Assembly (NCBI RefSeq): GCF_003710825.1
Contig: NZ_RHHQ01000012.1
Span: 372,001 to 436,000 of the forward strand
Source: Brevibacillus fluminis
GTDB lineage: Bacteria > Bacillota > Bacilli > Brevibacillales > Brevibacillaceae
DNA: 64,000 nucleotides
Direction: 5' to 3'
Both the position numbers and the translations under genes were made by a program. Shown piece by piece: positions 1 to 8,257 of this stretch. The notes beneath the pieces are model-generated. The model searched no databases. It was not told where the DNA came from and worked only from the letters and a program-made list of their open reading frames with translations. Numbering within the stretch: the stretch's first letter is position 1; each line of letters begins with the position of its first letter.

Positions 1-387
1 TTCAAGCACGAAAACGTGACGCGCAGCAAATGCCCGGAATGTGGCAAGTTTCTGCTGGAGGTAAACGGCAAAAAAGGCAAGATGCTCGTTTGCCAGGATC
101 GGGAGTGCGGCTATCGCAAAGGCATTGCCAAAGTGACCAACGCCCGCTGCCCGCAATGCCACAAGCGGCTGGAGCTGCGAGGCGAGGGCGAGGGCCAGAC
201 GTTTGTCTGCGTCTGCGGCCACCGGGAGAAGCTGTCAGCCTTCAACACACGGCGGGATAAGGAAAAGGGCACCAAGCTCTCCAAAAAGGAAGTTGCGCAA
301 TACATGAACAAACAAAACAAAGAGCAGGATGAGCCACTTAACTCCGATTTATGGGGCGCTCTGTCCAAGCTGAAATTTGACAAATAG
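1..387 (+). CDS. topB: DNA topoisomerase III, C-terminal part (5' end outside window)
   Basis: The reading frame is open from base 1 and the first methionine-like codon is internal, so the gene starts upstream of the window. The 128 visible residues carry two cysteine zinc ribbons (CPECG...CQDRECG, then CPQC...CVCG) and a charged tail. This is the usual C-terminal layout of Firmicute topoisomerase III, a type IA enzyme that relaxes and decatenates DNA. The catalytic toprim and tyrosine domains lie outside the window. A strong terminator follows directly. The family call rests on recognising the ribbon sequence; another zinc-ribbon type IA topoisomerase is the only realistic alternative. Confidence 0.85.
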   Translation, partial: FKHENVTRSKCPECGKFLLEVNGKKGKMLVCQDRECGYRKGIAKVTNARCPQCHKRLELRGEGEGQTFVCVCGHREKLSAFNTRRDKEKGTKLSKKEVAQYMNKQNKEQDEPLNSDLWGALSKLKFDK

Positions 388-388
388 G

Positions 389-427
389 AAAGAGCCTGCA
401 CGCCTATGTAGCGTTGCAGGCTCTTTT
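389..427 (+). terminator. Intrinsic terminator of topB
   Basis: A 12-bp perfect stem (AAAGAGCCTGCA at 389-400, complement at 415-426) with a 14-nt loop ends in T residues, two bases after the topB stop. Confidence 0.85.
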
Positions 428-460
428 GCTGTGACTCGACGATGCTCCTAGTGGAGGTGA

Positions 461-680
461 GGGGATTTTTGCAAGAAAGTTACGCAGAAACTCTTACGCT
501 GCCTGCTGGGGGGCGGGGTGGCCGGCGCCAGCGGAAAAAGGAAAACTGCGCGCCAAAGCCACTCGCTGCGCGGCGGGAGTATCTCGACGAAGCATGTGGC
601 GCAAATTCGTTTTCCTTTTTCCTCTCGCGCTTGGGAGGGCATCGTAAAGGCTTCTGCTCCACTTTCTTGCAAAAATCCCT
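461..680. repeat. 220-bp long imperfect palindrome (MITE-like or structured RNA)
   Basis: Outer arms 461-480 and 661-680 match as inverted repeats at 19 of 20 positions. Inner arms 530-546 and 609-625 match at 16 of 17, and the stretches between them (about 484-505 and 637-657) are also partly complementary. The whole unit can fold into one long hairpin. It lies in a region without a convincing gene. A small non-autonomous mobile element or an intergenic palindromic repeat is likely; an expressed structured RNA is possible. Confidence 0.6.
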
Positions 681-686
681 AGCTGC

Positions 687-783
687 TTGTGAAAAAACAT
701 AAACACTCGTTTTTCACAATGGGTCCTTATTGCCACGGGAAATTGGTGGTTTGCCAATTTGTCGTCCGTGGTTGCGGGCAATA
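687..783. repeat. Two further hairpins next to the palindrome
   Basis: TTGTGAAAAA at 687 pairs with TTTTTCACAA near 710-719. Then CCACGG (733-738) pairs with CCGTGG (766-771) around an AAATTGG/CCAATTT inner stem, with an outer ATTGCC/GGCAAT pairing (729-734 with 777-782). They extend the palindrome-rich region. The rest of the gap, to about 1250, shows no gene, promoter or repeat that I can support. Confidence 0.5.
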
Positions 784-1259
784 TTCCGATAAAGGGGCCG
801 GGTATGATTGCATTGTCATTTGCTTGCATTTCGTAAAAAGGTTGGAGGGGGAGAGATAGCTTTTTGATCCATTTTGGTGAGGGGGTGATTTCGTTTTCTT
901 AGGCTGCGTCAGGTGGATCGTCTCATTTCATCGTGGTGAATGTCGATTCGTATGCTCATTTTTCTTTGTCTATCGATTCCCAATCGTAGTGCGCAAGCAG
1001 GATGCAACGTGAACTCGTTTTGGCTGTCCGTCATTGGAACAACCTTATATCTCATCCCCATCAAGTTTGCCTCCAATAAACCTTTTATGGTCACTTGCTC
1101 TTTCTCTATTGATACTTTCTTTTATATGAATCCGCGCCGGCAGTTGCTTGGACGAATGGGGGATATGGCGAAAAATACACTCGTGGAAGGAAAACCGTCG
1201 CGGTGCTAACTCTTTTTTCTTACCGTTAATACACGAGTGACAACGTCAAAACCCAACTA

Positions 1260-1286
1260 TTGACAAATAAATCTGAATTGTATAAT
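1260..1286 (+). promoter_or_regulatory. Probable promoter of frlR
   Basis: TTGACA at 1260-1265 and TATAAT at 1281-1286 both match the sigma-A consensus exactly, but the spacer is only 15 nt. Two copies of the HutC-type operator lie just downstream, where a bound regulator would block initiation or elongation. Confidence 0.6.
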
Positions 1287-1297
1287 ATTTCCTTACG

Positions 1298-1309
1298 AGG
1301 TATATACCA
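1298..1309. promoter_or_regulatory. FrlR operator 1 (HutC-type palindrome)
   Basis: The 12-mer AGGTATATACCA matches TGGTATATACCA at 11 of 12 positions. It contains GTATATAC, which fits the GT-N-TA-N-AC core known for the HutC subfamily of GntR regulators. Confidence 0.75.
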
Positions 1310-1328
1310 CCACAAGTTACGGTTGAAG

Positions 1329-1340
1329 TGGTATATACCA
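1329..1340. promoter_or_regulatory. FrlR operator 2
   Basis: A perfect TGGTATATACCA palindrome, 31 bp centre to centre from operator 1 and just upstream of the regulator's ribosome binding site. Autoregulation is therefore likely. Confidence 0.8.
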
Positions 1341-1363
1341 GATGAAATTAGGAGCAGTAGCGT

Positions 1364-2107
1364 ATGGAAAAGCACATGGGCAAGGAATGGGATACCGTTC
1401 CATTCTACAAGCAGTTGAAGGACAAGATTGCAGCGGACATTGCGAGCGGACAGCTAAAGCAAGGCGACAAGCTTCCGTCCGAGCGCGATCTGGCGGATCA
1501 GTTCCAGATCAGCCGTATGACGGCGCGCAATGCCATCGCAATATTAGAGCGTGAAGGCTTTGTGGAGCGACGGATCGGCGTCGGCACGTTCATTGCCCGC
1601 CAGCGCATCGAGATGGATTTCGTCACCTTCAACAGCTTCACCAAGACGATGCTGGAAAAAGGGCTTGTACCTGGAACGAAAAAGCTGCACGTCCGCAAAG
1701 ACAAAGCTCAGGCAGCATTGGCCACGCAGCTGGGGATCGAGGAAGGCGAGGAGATCATCGTCATCCGGCGCCTGCGGATGGCCAACGCGCAGCCGATGTG
1801 CGTGGAAGAATCACTGATTCCGTATCGGTTCTGTCCCGGCATTGAGGCGTACATCGCCGACGATGTTTCACTCTATCGCATCCTGGAAGAGCAGTATGGC
1901 ATCGTTTTGATCGGCGCAGACCAGTACATGCAGGTCGTCATGCCCGATGAAGAGGAGCGGAAGCTTTTGAAAATCAAAAAGGAGCTTCCCTGTCTGCTTC
2001 TGGAAGCGATCGCGTATGAGCAAGGGGGGCGGGCGATCGAATATTCCCGCTCGACCACGCGAAGCGATCGGGTCAAATTTTACACAAGGCTCAATCTGGA
2101 TCAATAG
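1364..2107 (+). CDS. frlR: GntR/HutC-family transcription regulator of the fructoselysine locus
   Basis: The 247-residue protein has an N-terminal winged helix (about residues 12-75, with the GDKLPSERDLADQF and SRMTARNAI signatures) and a C-terminal UTRA ligand-binding domain (about 95-240). This is the usual size and layout of HutC-subfamily repressors. The GGAG at 1351 is 9 nt before the ATG. The gene heads the frl locus. Its family's operator core occurs twice in front of it, once before frlD and once before frlB. It probably represses the locus until a glycated amino acid, or its 6-phosphate, binds UTRA. The symbol follows the B. subtilis FrlR/YurK analogy. Confidence 0.82.
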   Translation: MEKHMGKEWDTVPFYKQLKDKIAADIASGQLKQGDKLPSERDLADQFQISRMTARNAIAILEREGFVERRIGVGTFIARQRIEMDFVTFNSFTKTMLEKGLVPGTKKLHVRKDKAQAALATQLGIEEGEEIIVIRRLRMANAQPMCVEESLIPYRFCPGIEAYIADDVSLYRILEEQYGIVLIGADQYMQVVMPDEEERKLLKIKKELPCLLLEAIAYEQGGRAIEYSRSTTRSDRVKFYTRLNLDQ

Positions 2108-2208
2108 CGATCGCTGGCTGCTCGCCTATCCGATGCGGCAGCCGGACAATCGCTCGATGATAAAAAAGGACGCCGAACAAGGGAGCGAGCAAAAAAATTT
2201 ACGTTACG

Positions 2209-2220
2209 TGGTATATACCA
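2209..2220. promoter_or_regulatory. FrlR operator 3, upstream of frlD
   Basis: A perfect TGGTATATACCA lies in the 187-bp gap between frlR and frlD, which suggests a second regulated transcript starting here. I could not assign convincing -35/-10 boxes. Confidence 0.75.
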
Positions 2221-2294
2221 ATTTTCTGCAAGATACGACATACGCTGTGATCCTACGAAAAATCGGCGGCATAAAAGAGACTGGGGGAATTGGC

Positions 2295-3146
2295 ATGGGG
2301 GGTCAATTGAAAGTGCTTGGGGCTGGCGACAACGTGGTCGATCAGTATATCCACACAGGGATGATGTATCCGGGCGGGAATGCTTTGAATTTCAGCGTCT
2401 ACGCCAAGCAGCTGGGTGCGCATGCGGCGTACATGGGCGTATTCGGCGACGATCGGGCGGCACGGCACATCCAGGACGTGCTTACGCAACTTGGCATCGA
2501 CATCTCTCGCTGCCGCTCCCATCCAGGAGAAAACGGGTATGCACAGGTGAACCTCGTCGATGGGGACCGCGTGTTTGTCGGCGGCAACAAAGGCGGTGTG
2601 CAGCATGATCATCCGCTGCGACTGGACGGCGACGATCTTCAGTATATGAAGCAATTCGAGCTCATTCACTCCAGCTGCTACAGCGATCTCGGCACAGCGG
2701 AGCTAGCCAAAATTCAAAGCACCGGCATCCCCCTCTCCTACGATTTCTCCAGTGACTGGGACCCGCGCGAGCTTGAAGAGCGCTGTCCGTACGTATTTTG
2801 CAGCCTGCTATCCTGCGGCCATCTCGATGATAGCGAGGTCCAGGAGACGCTGCGGCTTGCCCACCGATCCGGCAGCCCGCTCGCACTCGCAACGATGGGA
2901 TCGCGCGGCGCGGTGCTCTACGATGGCGAACGCTTTTACCGGCAGGAGCCGCACAAAGTTGTACCTGTCGATACATTGGGTGCCGGAGACGCTTTTTTTA
3001 CCGCCTTCATCCTCCACTATCTCAGCGGGAAAAAAGAGCAGCAGGACGATGGGACATTGCTTCCTTCGAGTCTCGCGGCAGCAGCGCAATTCGCCGCACA
3101 AGCATGTCTTTGCGATGGGGCATTCGGTCACGGGATCGCGCTTTGA
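2295..3146 (+). CDS. frlD: Fructoselysine 6-kinase (PfkB family)
   Basis: This 283-residue ribokinase-fold kinase has the PfkB N-terminal glycine-rich strand (PGGNALNFSVYAKQLG) and the C-terminal signature DTLGAGDAFF, with Asp232 as the expected catalytic base. FrlD phosphorylates C6 of fructose-amino acids after import, making the substrate for FrlB. The ATG at 2295 sits after a GGGGG stretch. An upstream extension of the frame overlaps frlR and has no ribosome binding site, so it was rejected. Adjacency to FrlB, FrlC and the importer makes the substrate assignment much stronger than the sequence alone. Confidence 0.8.
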   Translation: MGGQLKVLGAGDNVVDQYIHTGMMYPGGNALNFSVYAKQLGAHAAYMGVFGDDRAARHIQDVLTQLGIDISRCRSHPGENGYAQVNLVDGDRVFVGGNKGGVQHDHPLRLDGDDLQYMKQFELIHSSCYSDLGTAELAKIQSTGIPLSYDFSSDWDPRELEERCPYVFCSLLSCGHLDDSEVQETLRLAHRSGSPLALATMGSRGAVLYDGERFYRQEPHKVVPVDTLGAGDAFFTAFILHYLSGKKEQQDDGTLLPSSLAAAAQFAAQACLCDGAFGHGIAL

Positions 3147-3210
3147 TCAGGCGCACTCCGTGTTTCTAATGAAAAGCGACAAGATTTCATGAAAAAGGGG
3201 AGGATTTATC

Positions 3211-4527
3211 ATGAAGTTGAAGTTGAACAAAAGGACAGGCGCGGTTTTGACCGCGTTTGCGCTGGTGGCAAGCTCGCTTGCCGGATGCTCCCAAAGCTCG
3301 CAGCCAGCGTCGTCCGGTGATGCCGGCGGCCAAATCGAGCTGAAGTTTCTGGAAAAGTGGCCGCAGCCGCAGTATGCTCCCTATTTTGAGGAGATCGTCA
3401 AGGAGTTTGAAAACGCCAATCCAACGATCAAAATCAAAATGGAAGCGGTAGCGGATGAGCCGATCAAAGACAAGCTGCGCGTCATCATGGGCGGCGGCGA
3501 TGTGCCGGACATTACCTTCTCCTGGTCGGGCGAATTCGCCCGCAAGTTCGTCCGCTCCGGCGCAGCGATGGATTTGACGTCCGCCCTCAACGAAGATCCC
3601 GACTGGAAAAATAGCTTCATCCCCGCATCGCTCACACCTTTTGTCTCCAACGGGAAAAATTACGGCATCCCGCTCCGCTTCAACGGCAAGTTTTTCATCT
3701 ATAACAAAGAGATATTCGCCAAATACAATCTGCAAAAACCGAAGACGTGGGAAGAGTTCATGGTGATCTGTGACACGTTGAAGCAAAACGGCGTCGCACC
3801 GATCATCCTGGGCAACGAAAGCCCGTGGGCATCCATCCACTATTTGACCGGATTGAACCAGAAACTGGTCGACCAAAACGTCCGGATGAAAGATTACGAT
3901 CCGAAAACGGGGGAATTCTTGGATCCCGGTTATGTCAAGGCGTTGGACTATTTGAAGTCGTTGCAGGACAAAGGCTATTTCGCCCCCAATGCCAATTCCA
4001 CTTCGCACGATATGGCGACACAGCAGTTTTATATCGGCAAGGCCGCGATGTTTTATGTCGAGCTGGAAGAATTCCCGGAGATCGAGAAAAACATGAAAGG
4101 AAACTGGGACTTTTTCCTGATGCCCGCAATCGCCGAAGGCAAAGGAAACCAAAACTTCGTCACCGGCGCTCCCGACGGCTTCATCGTCTCCTCCAAAACC
4201 GCGCATCCGAAAGAGGCGATGCAGTTCCTCAAATTCCTCACCAGCAAAGCGAGTGCGGAAAAAATGGTCAAGATGCTGGGCTGGCCGAGTCCGATCATCG
4301 GCGCGACCAACGAGCAGACGGCGCTCAAGCAAGTGGCGGACGGTGTAAACATGATGAAAGAAGCGGAAGGAATGGCCGAATGGCTCGATACGGATGTGCA
4401 TGCGAAAGTGGCTGACACGTATTTGGTGAACCTGCAGGAGCTGTTGAACGGGACGAAAACGCCGGAGCAGGTCATGAAGGAAGTCCAGGCGACCGCCAAG
4501 GAAGTGTCCACCGAGACAGGCCAGTAG
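3211..4527 (+). CDS. frlO: Sugar ABC transporter solute-binding lipoprotein (fructoselysine-type)
   Basis: The 438-residue family-1 extracellular binding protein starts with a lipoprotein signal peptide: basic N-terminus, hydrophobic core and a lipobox LAGC near residue 26. It would be diacylated on that cysteine and held on the outer face of the membrane, passing its ligand to the two permeases downstream. GGGGAGG precedes the ATG. Position between the kinase, deglycase and epimerase points to fructoselysine or other Amadori compounds. The binding-protein family itself is broad, so the ligand is inferred from context. Confidence 0.8.
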   Translation: MKLKLNKRTGAVLTAFALVASSLAGCSQSSQPASSGDAGGQIELKFLEKWPQPQYAPYFEEIVKEFENANPTIKIKMEAVADEPIKDKLRVIMGGGDVPDITFSWSGEFARKFVRSGAAMDLTSALNEDPDWKNSFIPASLTPFVSNGKNYGIPLRFNGKFFIYNKEIFAKYNLQKPKTWEEFMVICDTLKQNGVAPIILGNESPWASIHYLTGLNQKLVDQNVRMKDYDPKTGEFLDPGYVKALDYLKSLQDKGYFAPNANSTSHDMATQQFYIGKAAMFYVELEEFPEIEKNMKGNWDFFLMPAIAEGKGNQNFVTGAPDGFIVSSKTAHPKEAMQFLKFLTSKASAEKMVKMLGWPSPIIGATNEQTALKQVADGVNMMKEAEGMAEWLDTDVHAKVADTYLVNLQELLNGTKTPEQVMKEVQATAKEVSTETGQ

Positions 4528-4540
4528 GGAGGGGGAGCAT

Positions 4541-5425
4541 GTGAATGCGTATCGCAATCAAAAGGTCGCTCTCCTCTACGTGCTGCCAGCAGCGGCGCTG
4601 GTCCTCGTGTTCATTTTCATCCCGATTTTGCTGAATTTTTATTACAGCCTGTACCGCTGGAGCGGTTTTTCCGATACGCACGTATTCGTTGGGCTGGACT
4701 ACTATGTACGGCTCGCAAAAGATCCTGTTTTCTACACTGCGCTTGGCAACAACGTGCTTTATGCGATCATCTCGCTTGTCTTTCAAGTGGGTGGCGGGCT
4801 TGTGCTGGCGGCGATTCTCGAAGAAAAACTGGTGCGCCGCATGCAGCCGTTTTTCCGCACCGTGTTTTTCCTACCCTCGGTCATTTCCATCGCGGTGGTC
4901 GGGCTGATGTGGCAGTTCATCTACAACCCGGACGTCGGGCTGGTCAACGGGGCTCTGCGTGGAGTTGGGCTTGCCGATTGGGTCCATGCCTGGCTGGGGG
5001 ACAGCCAGACCGCCATCTATGCGGTGATTGCAGTTTCCCAGTGGCAGTACACCGGCTACATCATGCTCTTGTTCCTGCTCGCGATGCACAAAATCCCAGT
5101 GGAGCTGTACGAGCAGGCATCGATCGATGGTGCCGGTGGCTGGCGACGGTTTTGGCACATCACTGTTCCACAGGTGAAGGAAATGCTGCTGGTGACGGCG
5201 ACCATCACCGTGATCGGCGCGTTCAAGGTGTTCGATGAGGTGTACATCATGACGGCGGGCGGTCCAGGCCGCTCGACAGAGGTGCTCGGCACCATGCTCT
5301 ACCGCGCCGCTTTCCGCAATGACGAGATGGGCTACGCGACGACGATCGCAACAGTTGTGTTCCTGATCACATTCATCCTGTCGTATGTGCAGATCAAATT
5401 ATCCAAAACAGGCCAAGAGAGCTGA
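4541..5425 (+). CDS. frlN: Sugar ABC transporter permease, MalF-like
   Basis: This 294-residue membrane protein has about six hydrophobic segments and the carbohydrate-permease EAA loop (ELYEQASIDGAGGWRRF), where the cytoplasmic ATPase docks. It starts at GTG 4541 after GGGAGGGGG, 13 bp from the frlO stop. With frlM it forms the membrane channel of the FrlONM importer. No ATPase gene is present in the locus, so a shared MsmX-type ATPase encoded elsewhere is expected, as in B. subtilis. Confidence 0.82.
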   Translation: MNAYRNQKVALLYVLPAAALVLVFIFIPILLNFYYSLYRWSGFSDTHVFVGLDYYVRLAKDPVFYTALGNNVLYAIISLVFQVGGGLVLAAILEEKLVRRMQPFFRTVFFLPSVISIAVVGLMWQFIYNPDVGLVNGALRGVGLADWVHAWLGDSQTAIYAVIAVSQWQYTGYIMLLFLLAMHKIPVELYEQASIDGAGGWRRFWHITVPQVKEMLLVTATITVIGAFKVFDEVYIMTAGGPGRSTEVLGTMLYRAAFRNDEMGYATTIATVVFLITFILSYVQIKLSKTGQES

Positions 5426-5439
5426 GAGGGGGGATCGCG

Positions 5440-6276
5440 GTGAACAAAAGCGTCATCTGGAACAAGGTGTGGGTGGGCGGCGTCCTGGTCTGGTTTTCCG
5501 TTTATGCCATCTGCATCGTCTATCCTCTCTTGTGGCTTGTCATGAACGGACTGAAGTCGAACAACGACTTTTTCCTCAATGCGTGGTCGCTGCCCGAGAC
5601 ATGGCTGTGGAGCAACTACAAGGCGGCATGGAATGCAGGCATCGGACGGTATTTTTTCAACAGCGTGCTGGTTACCTGCGTCTCTGTGTTTTGTATCCTG
5701 CTGATCGCTTCCATGGCTTCCTTCGCACTCAGCCGTTTTGAATTCAAGGGCAAAAACCTACTCTTCCTGCTGATTTTGAGCGGCTTGATGCTAGCGCCGC
5801 AGGTCAGCCTAATCCCGCTCTACAAGATGCTGCAGCTTTTCGGCATATACAATACGTATTTGGCGCTGATCGTGCCGTATGTGGCCTTTCAGATTCCGTT
5901 CGCGGTGTTTCTGATGCGCTCCTATTTTCTTTCGCTGCCAAAAGAGGTGGAGGAGTCAGCCTTCATGGACGGCTGCAGCACGTGGCAGGTGTTCTGGCAC
6001 ATCATCCTGCCGATGAGTCGTCCGATCATTGCGTCTACCGCGTTGCTGACGGCGATGGCGATCTGGAATGAGTTTATGTTCGCGATGGTGTTCGTCGAGG
6101 ATAGTGCGCTGCGGACGATTCCGGTCGGGCTGATGAACTTGCGCAGCCAGCTCAACACCAATTTCGGCGTCCAACTGGCAGGCCTCGCCATCTCGGCTGC
6201 ACCGATGGTCATCGCCTTCTTGCTTTTCCAGAAGCAATTCATCCGCGGGCTATCCGCGGGAAGCGTCAAAGGTTAA
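5440..6276 (+). CDS. frlM: Sugar ABC transporter permease, MalG-like
   Basis: The 278-residue partner permease has six predicted membrane helices, the EAA loop EVEESAFMDGCSTWQVFW and the C-terminal GLSAGSVKG end common in MalG-type carbohydrate permeases. The GTG at 5440 follows GAGAGGGGGG. It is tightly spaced with frlN, so the two are co-translated. Confidence 0.82.
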   Translation: MNKSVIWNKVWVGGVLVWFSVYAICIVYPLLWLVMNGLKSNNDFFLNAWSLPETWLWSNYKAAWNAGIGRYFFNSVLVTCVSVFCILLIASMASFALSRFEFKGKNLLFLLILSGLMLAPQVSLIPLYKMLQLFGIYNTYLALIVPYVAFQIPFAVFLMRSYFLSLPKEVEESAFMDGCSTWQVFWHIILPMSRPIIASTALLTAMAIWNEFMFAMVFVEDSALRTIPVGLMNLRSQLNTNFGVQLAGLAISAAPMVIAFLLFQKQFIRGLSAGSVKG

Positions 6277-6317
6277 TGGATCCGGGTTTTCCTGCTCGGC
6301 TCTCTTTTTGGGTCGAG

Positions 6318-6335
6318 TGGTATATACCATATAAC
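6318..6335 (+). promoter_or_regulatory. FrlR operator 4 inside a probable frlB promoter
   Basis: A perfect TGGTATATACCA at 6318-6329 is directly followed by TATAAC (6330-6335). A weak -35 (TTGGGT, 6308-6313) lies 16 nt upstream of that -10. The operator would fill the promoter spacer, a typical repression arrangement. Confidence 0.7.
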
Positions 6336-6363
6336 GTGTTAAAAAGGAAAGGGGAATGTAACC

Positions 6364-7362
6364 ATGAATGCGCAAATCCAAAATGCTTTGAACCCAGATG
6401 TAGCGAAGGTGCTTGAGGCGGTCCAAGGCCGCAGCCTCGACCGGATCTTTTTCGTCGCGTGCGGCGGTTCGTCCGCACTGATGTATCCGAGCAAATACGT
6501 GCTTGATCGCGAAGCGAAAACGATCGCTTCCGACGTATACAATGCCAATGAATTCATTCACCGCAACCCGGCAACGCTCGGCGAAGGCTCGCTCGTCATC
6601 CTGTGCTCGCACTCCGGCGGCACCAAGGAGACGGTGGCGGCCGCCCGTTTCGCCCGTGAAAAAGGCGCGCTGACCGTATCTCTTACAGCCAAACCCGAAT
6701 CGCCGCTGGCCGAGGCTTCCGAATTCGTGATCAAGTATGAAAAAGCCAGCTATTTCGATGAAACGGTCGCGAAAAACTCCGATTTTTACCTGATGTATCA
6801 GCTGGTGACAGGCGTTCTGAACCACAAGGAAGGCAATGCGCTCTTTTCAGACATGGTGGAGAGCCTGGAGAATCTCGGCACCGTCTATGAAAAAACGAAA
6901 GCCCAGTTCCTCGACCGTTCCAAATCGTTCGGCGAAACGTACAAGGACGCCTCGATCATCTACACGATGGCAAGCGGCTCCAACTACTGCGCGGCTTACA
7001 TGTTTGCAGTATGCATCCTGATGGAGATGCAGTGGATTCACTCCCATCCGATCCATGCGGGCGAGTATTTCCACGGACCGTTTGAAGTGTTGACGCCGGA
7101 AGTACCGTTCATCATGCTGCTCGGCCTGGATGAGACGCGACCGCTGGAAGAGCGTGCCCTTGAATTCTCCCGCCAGTACAGCGACAACCTGATCGTGATC
7201 GACGCCAAAGAGTTCGACATGGAGGGCATCGCGGACAGTGTGAAAGGCTACATCGCGCCGCTTGTCTTGAACAAAGTGCTTGGCGTTTACGCGACCGCGA
7301 TCGCGACGGCCCGGAACCATCCGCTTGAAACGCGCCGCTACATGGGCAAAGTCCCGTATTGA
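6364..7362 (+). CDS. frlB: Fructoselysine-6-phosphate deglycase
   Basis: The 332-residue SIS-domain enzyme is related to the isomerase half of GlmS. The first SIS domain (about 30-160) carries ACGGSSALMYPSKY and CSHSGGTKETV for phosphosugar binding. The second (about 195-310) includes HPIHAGEYFHGPFE. The end, HPLETRRYMGKVPY, closely resembles FrlB proteins. FrlB splits fructosamine-6-phosphates to glucose-6-phosphate and a free amino acid in the cytoplasm. GGAAAGGGG precedes the ATG. Its own operator-promoter suggests separate induction from the transport genes. Confidence 0.87.
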   Translation: MNAQIQNALNPDVAKVLEAVQGRSLDRIFFVACGGSSALMYPSKYVLDREAKTIASDVYNANEFIHRNPATLGEGSLVILCSHSGGTKETVAAARFAREKGALTVSLTAKPESPLAEASEFVIKYEKASYFDETVAKNSDFYLMYQLVTGVLNHKEGNALFSDMVESLENLGTVYEKTKAQFLDRSKSFGETYKDASIIYTMASGSNYCAAYMFAVCILMEMQWIHSHPIHAGEYFHGPFEVLTPEVPFIMLLGLDETRPLEERALEFSRQYSDNLIVIDAKEFDMEGIADSVKGYIAPLVLNKVLGVYATAIATARNHPLETRRYMGKVPY

Positions 7363-7405
7363 TAAGCGAAGCGATCATCCGCGTGCAGGAAAGGAGGCCG
7401 GGGGT

Positions 7406-8239
7406 GTGACCCGACTGTCGCGCTCGCAAATCACTGGGATGAATTTTCACTATATCCACTATCCGCTCGCGCACTTCCTCGATGCGATGTCACGTCTTCA
7501 CGTGACTCGCATCGAGCTGTGGGGAGCGGAGCCTCATTGCTATGTGGAGGAGCTTGGCGCTGGCGAGATCCGGGCGATCAGGCAAATGGCTGCGTCGCGC
7601 GGCCTTTCCATCGTCTGCTTCACGCCCGAGCAATGCATGTACCCGATCAATCTCGCTGCGGCTGAAACCGAATGGCGGGAGCGCAGCATCCGTTATTTCG
7701 AAAAATCGATTGCGGCCGCAACGGAGCTGGAATCCCCGTATGTACTGGTTACGCCAGGCTGGGGCTATCGCTGCGAGCCAGCCGAAGAGGCGTGGAAGCG
7801 GTCGCGCGACTCGCTGGAACGGCTGGCGCATACCGCGAGCGGTCAAGGCGTCACCTTGGCGCTGGAGCCGCTTACGCCAGTGGAATCCAATCTGGTGAAT
7901 GACGCCAAGACGCTTGGTCGGATGCTGCAAGAGATTTCCTCGCCACAGCTCAAAGGCATGCTCGACACCATCCCGATGGCCGTGAACGGGGAGTCGATAC
8001 AGGAATATTTTCAGGCATTGGCGAAAGACCTTGTGCATATCCATTTTGTCGATGGGAATCCAGACGGACATTTGGCATGGGGAGACGGAAACCTTCCGCT
8101 CGCCAGCTACCTGCAGCAATTGGAGGAGAATGGGTACGCCGGATCGCTTTCGCTGGAGTTTACCTCCGCGCGCTACTGGATCAGCCCAGACGCGGCGGTG
8201 AATCAATCCCTCGACGCGTTGGCACCGTATATGGGATAA
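7406..8239 (+). CDS. frlC: Fructoselysine/psicoselysine 3-epimerase-like TIM barrel enzyme
   Basis: The 277-residue xylose-isomerase-like TIM barrel has metal-ligand positions typical of this superfamily: Glu in LALEPLTPVESN, Asp in GMLDT, His in HIHFVD and Glu in SLEF. The motif ELWGAEPHCYVE and the phrase LEPLTPVESNLVNDA strongly resemble E. coli FrlC, which interconverts psicoselysine and fructoselysine. Start choice: GTG 7406, 8 nt after AAGGAGG. A longer frame overlaps frlB and lacks a ribosome binding site. B. subtilis frl loci lack this gene, so the locus here mixes the two known layouts. Confidence 0.75.
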   Translation: MTRLSRSQITGMNFHYIHYPLAHFLDAMSRLHVTRIELWGAEPHCYVEELGAGEIRAIRQMAASRGLSIVCFTPEQCMYPINLAAAETEWRERSIRYFEKSIAAATELESPYVLVTPGWGYRCEPAEEAWKRSRDSLERLAHTASGQGVTLALEPLTPVESNLVNDAKTLGRMLQEISSPQLKGMLDTIPMAVNGESIQEYFQALAKDLVHIHFVDGNPDGHLAWGDGNLPLASYLQQLEENGYAGSLSLEFTSARYWISPDAAVNQSLDALAPYMG

Positions 8240-8257
8240 AGAGAGGGAGAGACAGTC

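Noticed and set aside
442..702. 86-codon open frame after topB
   Set aside because: It lies wholly inside the long palindrome, has no ribosome binding site or family resemblance, and the complementary strand is equally open because of the symmetry.
909..1209. Short open frames on both strands (61 codons minus, 89 codons plus)
   Set aside because: They overlap each other, lack convincing ribosome binding sites and show no recognisable motif.
3187..4557. 456-codon open frame on the minus strand opposite frlO
   Set aside because: It is a shadow of the binding-protein gene, which has a signal peptide, lipobox and good ribosome binding site; the antisense product has no family features.
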